A stretch of DNA of 64,000 nucleotides from Streptomyces sp. NBC_00237 (GTDB lineage: Bacteria > Actinomycetota > Actinomycetes > Streptomycetales > Streptomycetaceae). Positions within the stretch are counted from its first letter, which is position 1, and each line of letters begins with the position of its first letter. The position numbers were made by a program, and so were the translations under genes. The notes below the pieces were generated by a model. It had not been told where the DNA came from, ran no database searches, and saw only the letters and a program-made list of their open reading frames with translations. The stretch covers positions 1,736,001 to 1,800,000 of the forward strand of contig NZ_JAPEMT010000002.1 in assembly GCF_026342435.1 (NCBI RefSeq), read 5' to 3'. Shown here piece after piece: positions 60,693 through 64,000 of the stretch.

Positions 60693-61952
60693 ATGTCGCT
60701 TCTCAACTCCTCCCTCCACGAGCTGGACCCGGACGTCGCCGCCGCCGTCGACGCCGAGCTCCACCGCCAGCAGTCCACCCTCGAAATGATCGCCTCGGAG
60801 AACTTCGCTCCGGTCGCCGTCATGGAGGCCCAGGGCTCGGTCCTGACCAACAAGTACGCCGAGGGTTACCCGGGCCGCCGCTACTACGGCGGCTGCGAGC
60901 ACGTCGACGTCGTCGAGCAGATCGCGATCGACCGCATCAAGGCGCTGTTCGGTGCCGAGCACGCGAACGTCCAGCCGCACTCCGGTGCGCAGGCGAACGC
61001 CGCCGCGATGTTCGCCCTCCTCAAGCCGGGCGACACGATCATGGGCCTGAACCTGGCCCACGGCGGTCACCTGACCCACGGGATGAAGATCAACTTCTCC
61101 GGCAAGCTCTACAACGTGGTCCCGTACCACGTCGACGAGACCGGCCAGGTCGACATGGAGGAGGTCGCCCGCCTCGCCAAGGAGTCCCAGCCGAAGCTGA
61201 TCGTCGCGGGCTGGTCGGCGTACCCGCGCCAGCTGGACTTCGCCAAGTTCCGCGAGATCGCGGACGAGGTCGGCGCGTACCTGATGGTCGACATGGCGCA
61301 CTTCGCGGGCCTCGTCGCGGCCGGGCTGCACCCCAACCCGGTCCCGCACGCCCACGTCGTCACCACGACCACCCACAAGACCCTCGGCGGCCCGCGCGGC
61401 GGTGTGATCCTCTCCACGCAGGAGCTCGCCAAGAAGATCAACTCCGCGGTCTTCCCGGGTCAGCAGGGCGGTCCGCTGGAGCACGTGATCGCGGCCAAGG
61501 CGGTCTCCTTCAAGGTCGCGGCCTCGCCGGAGTTCAAGGAGCGCCAGCAGCGCACCCTGGACGGCGCCCGCATCCTGGCCGAGCGCCTGGTCCAGTCCGA
61601 CGTCACCGAGCACGGCGTGTCCGTCCTCTCCGGCGGCACCGACGTGCACCTGGTCCTCGTCGACCTGCGCAACTCGGAGCTGGACGGCCAGCAGGCCGAG
61701 GACCGTCTCCACGAGGTCGGCATCACGGTCAACCGCAACGCCATCCCGAACGACCCCCGCCCCCCGATGGTCACCTCGGGCCTGCGCATCGGCACCCCCG
61801 CCCTTGCCACCCGCGGCTTCCAGACGGAGGACTTCACCGAGGTCGCCGACATCATCGCGGAGGCCCTGAAGCCCTCGTACGACGTCAAGGCGCTCTCCGC
61901 CCGGGTCTCGGCCCTCGCGGACAAGCACCCGCTCTACCCCGGTCTGAAGTAA
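60693..61952 (+). CDS. glyA: serine hydroxymethyltransferase
   Basis: GlyA interconverts serine and glycine with tetrahydrofolate, supplying one-carbon units. The 419-aa PLP enzyme shows IASENF, YYGGCEHVD, HSGAQAN and the PLP lysine in TTTHKTLGGPRGG. ATG 60693 follows AGGGA; the gene is 20 bases after gcvH, so the two are cotranscribed. It acts with gcvT and gcvH in glycine breakdown and synthesis. Confidence 0.98.
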   Translation: MSLLNSSLHELDPDVAAAVDAELHRQQSTLEMIASENFAPVAVMEAQGSVLTNKYAEGYPGRRYYGGCEHVDVVEQIAIDRIKALFGAEHANVQPHSGAQANAAAMFALLKPGDTIMGLNLAHGGHLTHGMKINFSGKLYNVVPYHVDETGQVDMEEVARLAKESQPKLIVAGWSAYPRQLDFAKFREIADEVGAYLMVDMAHFAGLVAAGLHPNPVPHAHVVTTTTHKTLGGPRGGVILSTQELAKKINSAVFPGQQGGPLEHVIAAKAVSFKVAASPEFKERQQRTLDGARILAERLVQSDVTEHGVSVLSGGTDVHLVLVDLRNSELDGQQAEDRLHEVGITVNRNAIPNDPRPPMVTSGLRIGTPALATRGFQTEDFTEVADIIAEALKPSYDVKALSARVSALADKHPLYPGLK

Positions 61953-62007
61953 TACGGAGTAGTTCCGTAGGCTTCATCTGTACGACCAAATCCAGCAATA
62001 CGTAAAA

Positions 62008-62049
62008 ACGGGGCACCGCGCACACTGGACAGTGAGTGCGGTGCCCCGT
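62008..62049 (+). terminator. glyA terminator hairpin
   Basis: ACGGGGCACCGC (62008-62019) pairs with GCGGTGCCCCGT (62038-62049), with a further inner CACTG/CAGTG stem. It lies 55 bases after glyA and ends the gcvT-gcvH-glyA unit. sdaA therefore needs its own promoter or readthrough. Confidence 0.85.
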
Positions 62050-62161
62050 CCCTTGCCCCTCTCGTCGCCCGAGGGCGGGCAGGGGACAGCCCGCACACTT
62101 GTTCCGCACGTGTTCTGCCCGACGGACAACGGCGTCCGCCACCCTTCTGAGGAGTTCTGCT

Positions 62162-63547
62162 GTGGCCATCTCGGTCTTCGACCTGTTCTCGATCGGCATA
62201 GGCCCGTCCAGCTCCCACACGGTCGGCCCCATGCGGGCCGCCCGCATGTTCGTGGGACGCCTCAAGAAGGACGGCCTGCTCGCCCAGACCACGTCGGTAC
62301 GCGCCGAGCTGTTCGGCTCGCTCGGCGCCACCGGCCACGGTCACGGCACCCCGAAGGCCGTCCTGCTCGGCCTGGAGGGCCACTCCCCGCGCACGGTGAA
62401 CGTCGAAACGGCCGACGCCGAGGTCGAACGCATCCGCGCCACCGGTCGCCTCCGCCTCCTGGGCACGGAGATCGGCGAGGCCCACGAGATCGCCTTCGAC
62501 GAGCCCAACGAGCTGATCCTCCACCGCCGCCGCTCCCTGCCGTACCACGCGAACGGAATGACCCTCTTCGCGTACGACGCCCAGGGCGCGCCCCTCCTGG
62601 AGAAGACCTACTACTCCGTCGGCGGCGGCTTCGTCGTCGACGAGGACGCCGTGGCGGGCGACAACCCGATCGTCCCGGACGACACGGTCCTCAAGCACCC
62701 CTTCCGCACGGGCGACGAGCTTCTGCGCATGGCCCGCGAAACCGGCCTCTCCATCTCCTCGATGATGCTGGAGAACGAGCGGGCCTGGCGCACCGAGGAG
62801 GAGATCCGCGAGGGCCTCCTGGAGATCTGGCGCGTCATGCAGGCATGCGTCTCGCGCGGCATGTCCCACGAGGGCATCCTCCCCGGCGGCCTCAAGGTCC
62901 GCCGCCGCGCCGCCAACACGGCCCGCCAGCTGCGCGCCGACGGCGACCCCAAGACGCATGCCATGGAGTGGACCACCCTCTACGCGATGGCCGTCAACGA
63001 GGAGAACGCCGCGGGCGGCCGCGTCGTCACGGCCCCCACGAACGGCGCGGCGGGCATCATCCCGGCGGTCCTGCACTACTACATGAACTTCGTCCCGAAC
63101 GCCGACGAGGACGGCATCGTCCGCTTCCTCCTCGCCGCCGGCGCGATCGGCATGCTCTTCAAGGAGAACGCCTCGATCTCGGGCGCCGAGGTCGGCTGCC
63201 AGGGCGAGGTCGGCTCCGCCTGCTCGATGGCCGCGGGCGCGCTCGCCGAGGTCCTGGGCGGCACCCCGGAGCAGGTAGAGAACGCCGCCGAGATCGGCAT
63301 GGAGCACAACCTGGGCCTGACCTGCGACCCGGTCGGCGGCCTCGTCCAGATCCCGTGCATCGAGCGCAACGGCATGGCGGCCGTCAAGGCGGTCACCGCC
63401 GCGAAGATGGCGATGCGCGGCGACGGCAGCCACAAGGTCTCCCTCGACAAGGTCATCAAGACCATGAAGGAGACCGGCGCCGACATGAAGGTCAAGTACA
63501 AGGAAACGGCCCGAGGCGGCCTCGCCGTCAACGTCATCGAGTGCTGA
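62162..63547 (+). CDS. sdaA: L-serine dehydratase (iron-sulfur, single chain)
   Basis: SdaA deaminates serine to pyruvate and ammonia using a [4Fe-4S] cluster. The 461-aa protein fuses the beta domain (SVFDLFSIGIGPSSSHT) and alpha domain, with cluster cysteines in GCQGEVGSACSMAAG and DPVGGLVQIPC and the TAPTNGAAGIIPA active-site loop. GTG 62162 follows GAGGAG by 8 bases; an open frame upstream is not used. It completes the serine/glycine island and opposes SerA. Confidence 0.96.
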   Translation: MAISVFDLFSIGIGPSSSHTVGPMRAARMFVGRLKKDGLLAQTTSVRAELFGSLGATGHGHGTPKAVLLGLEGHSPRTVNVETADAEVERIRATGRLRLLGTEIGEAHEIAFDEPNELILHRRRSLPYHANGMTLFAYDAQGAPLLEKTYYSVGGGFVVDEDAVAGDNPIVPDDTVLKHPFRTGDELLRMARETGLSISSMMLENERAWRTEEEIREGLLEIWRVMQACVSRGMSHEGILPGGLKVRRRAANTARQLRADGDPKTHAMEWTTLYAMAVNEENAAGGRVVTAPTNGAAGIIPAVLHYYMNFVPNADEDGIVRFLLAAGAIGMLFKENASISGAEVGCQGEVGSACSMAAGALAEVLGGTPEQVENAAEIGMEHNLGLTCDPVGGLVQIPCIERNGMAAVKAVTAAKMAMRGDGSHKVSLDKVIKTMKETGADMKVKYKETARGGLAVNVIEC

Positions 63548-63576
63548 CAACCACCCCCTGACCTGGTGTTTCCTAC

Positions 63577-63651
63577 CTTTCAGCTCTGTCAGAGCCTTTC
63601 CCGTCCACACGGCGGAAAGTCCCCGGGAAGTCCCTCTGACAGAGCTGAAAG
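63577..63651 (+). terminator. 18-bp perfect inverted repeat after sdaA
   Basis: CTTTCAGCTCTGTCAGAG (63577-63594) pairs perfectly with 63634-63651, 30 bases after the sdaA stop. The 39-base interior is long for a terminator, though it may fold by itself (CTTTCCCGTC / GGCGGAAAG). It could instead be a mobile-element end or recombination site. Confidence 0.6.
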
Positions 63652-63931
63652 TCCCTGAAGAGTCCCTGCGCCTGCGCAGCCCTGCCCCGAACTTCTCTCA
63701 GCACCGAAGGGCGGCAGCACATCAGCCACGCATCACTGCGGGCTCGCCGGGATCTCCCTGGAGGGAACGTTGCAAGCCGTGGCCGTCATGCTCCGTGATC
63801 ACCCCAACGCCAGCGTCAACTTCACTCCTACGGCGGATGCCGACCGCTCGGCGTCGTCCAGCTCGGGCTGCCGTTGGGGCTTTGGCAGGGGAGGTGTCAA
63901 CGGCCCTCGGCCGTGCAGTTGTTTGGGTTTG
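63652..63931. other. unassigned region with possible degraded coding sequence
   Basis: No complete gene is seen. A plus-strand stretch reads AVAVMLRDHPNASVNFTPT and a minus-strand stretch ending at 63799 reads PELDDAERSASAVGVKLTL; both lack a start. They may be remnants of an integrated element or a pseudogene. Confidence 0.3.
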
Positions 63932-64000
63932 TCACTGGTGGGTGGGGTCTGGCGGCTGGTTCAGGTCGTTGACCGGCACGATTTCAGTCGCCTGTTCCGT
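63932..64000 (-). CDS. partial unknown reading frame at right edge
   Basis: The last 22 codons of a minus-strand frame (TEQATEIVPVNDLNQPPDPT, then HQ and TGA at 63932) enter from beyond the window. The Pro- and Asp-rich tail looks like a real protein end, but no family can be named from 22 residues. Confidence 0.35.
   Translation of the reverse strand, partial: TEQATEIVPVNDLNQPPDPTHQ

Overview
The window is high-GC actinobacterial DNA. Codon use with G or C in third positions, GTG starts, leaderless or short-leader mRNAs and gene content all point to a Streptomyces chromosome core. From memory, the gene order (sdaA-glyA-gcvH-gcvT / sseB pair / opp operon / mnmA / ligA / rmdB / gatCAB / c-di-GMP gene / ilvBNC / serA) matches the SCO5469-SCO5515 block of S. 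coelicolor. No rRNA, tRNA, CRISPR array or complete insertion sequence was seen.

Layout. 1-3492: accessory toxin-immunity locus on the minus strand. It holds a membrane-anchored polymorphic toxin with a prepilin-like segment and a C-terminal restriction-endonuclease-fold domain, an Imm52-type immunity protein, and a coupled partial gene. 3600-4262: a large intergenic repeat. 4276-10951: TetR regulator and branched-chain/serine biosynthesis (serA, ilvC, ilvN, ilvB), with an attenuator leader peptide ahead of ilvB. 10898-22165: PAS-GGDEF-EAL protein, 2-hydroxyacid dehydrogenase and aldo/keto reductase (divergent), PQQ-type sugar dehydrogenase lipoprotein, a large LuxR (LAL) regulator, and small proteins. 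22201-30037: GNAT, Tat-exported phospholipase C, EEP nuclease/phosphatase, gatB, a 79-aa membrane protein, gatA and gatC. 30736-38984: RmdB-like c-di-GMP enzyme, ligA, MetE-like enzyme, SDR, LOG-type protein and a hydrolase. 39036-45918: mnmA, amidase, P450, cysteine desulfurase, WYL regulator with a divergent 59-aa membrane protein, and a thioesterase. mnmA next to a cysteine desulfurase fits tRNA 2-thiolation (sulfur donor plus thiolase). 46046-54660: TRIC-like channel, secreted M1 aminopeptidase, and a five-gene peptide ABC importer (order C-A-B-D-F). 55074-63547: glycine/serine island with two SseB-like proteins, a tandem glycine riboswitch, gcvT, gcvH, glyA and sdaA. The right edge holds a long inverted repeat and a partial minus-strand reading frame.

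How genes work together. SerA makes serine precursor; GlyA, GcvT and GcvH interconvert serine and glycine; SdaA removes serine; the SseB pair next door is named for serine sensitivity. IlvBNC make valine and isoleucine precursors under attenuation. Two GGDEF-EAL proteins have complementary active-site states.

Non-coding structure is unusually rich. One family of long intergenic repeats occurs three times plus a short copy (about 3.8, 8.2, 21.4 and 30.6 kb). Several unrelated short tandem arrays also occur: 33-bp hairpin units, 30-bp, 31-bp and three arrays of about 23 bp. Coordinates were read by eye; start codons were chosen by ribosome-binding-site spacing and family length, and alternatives are noted.
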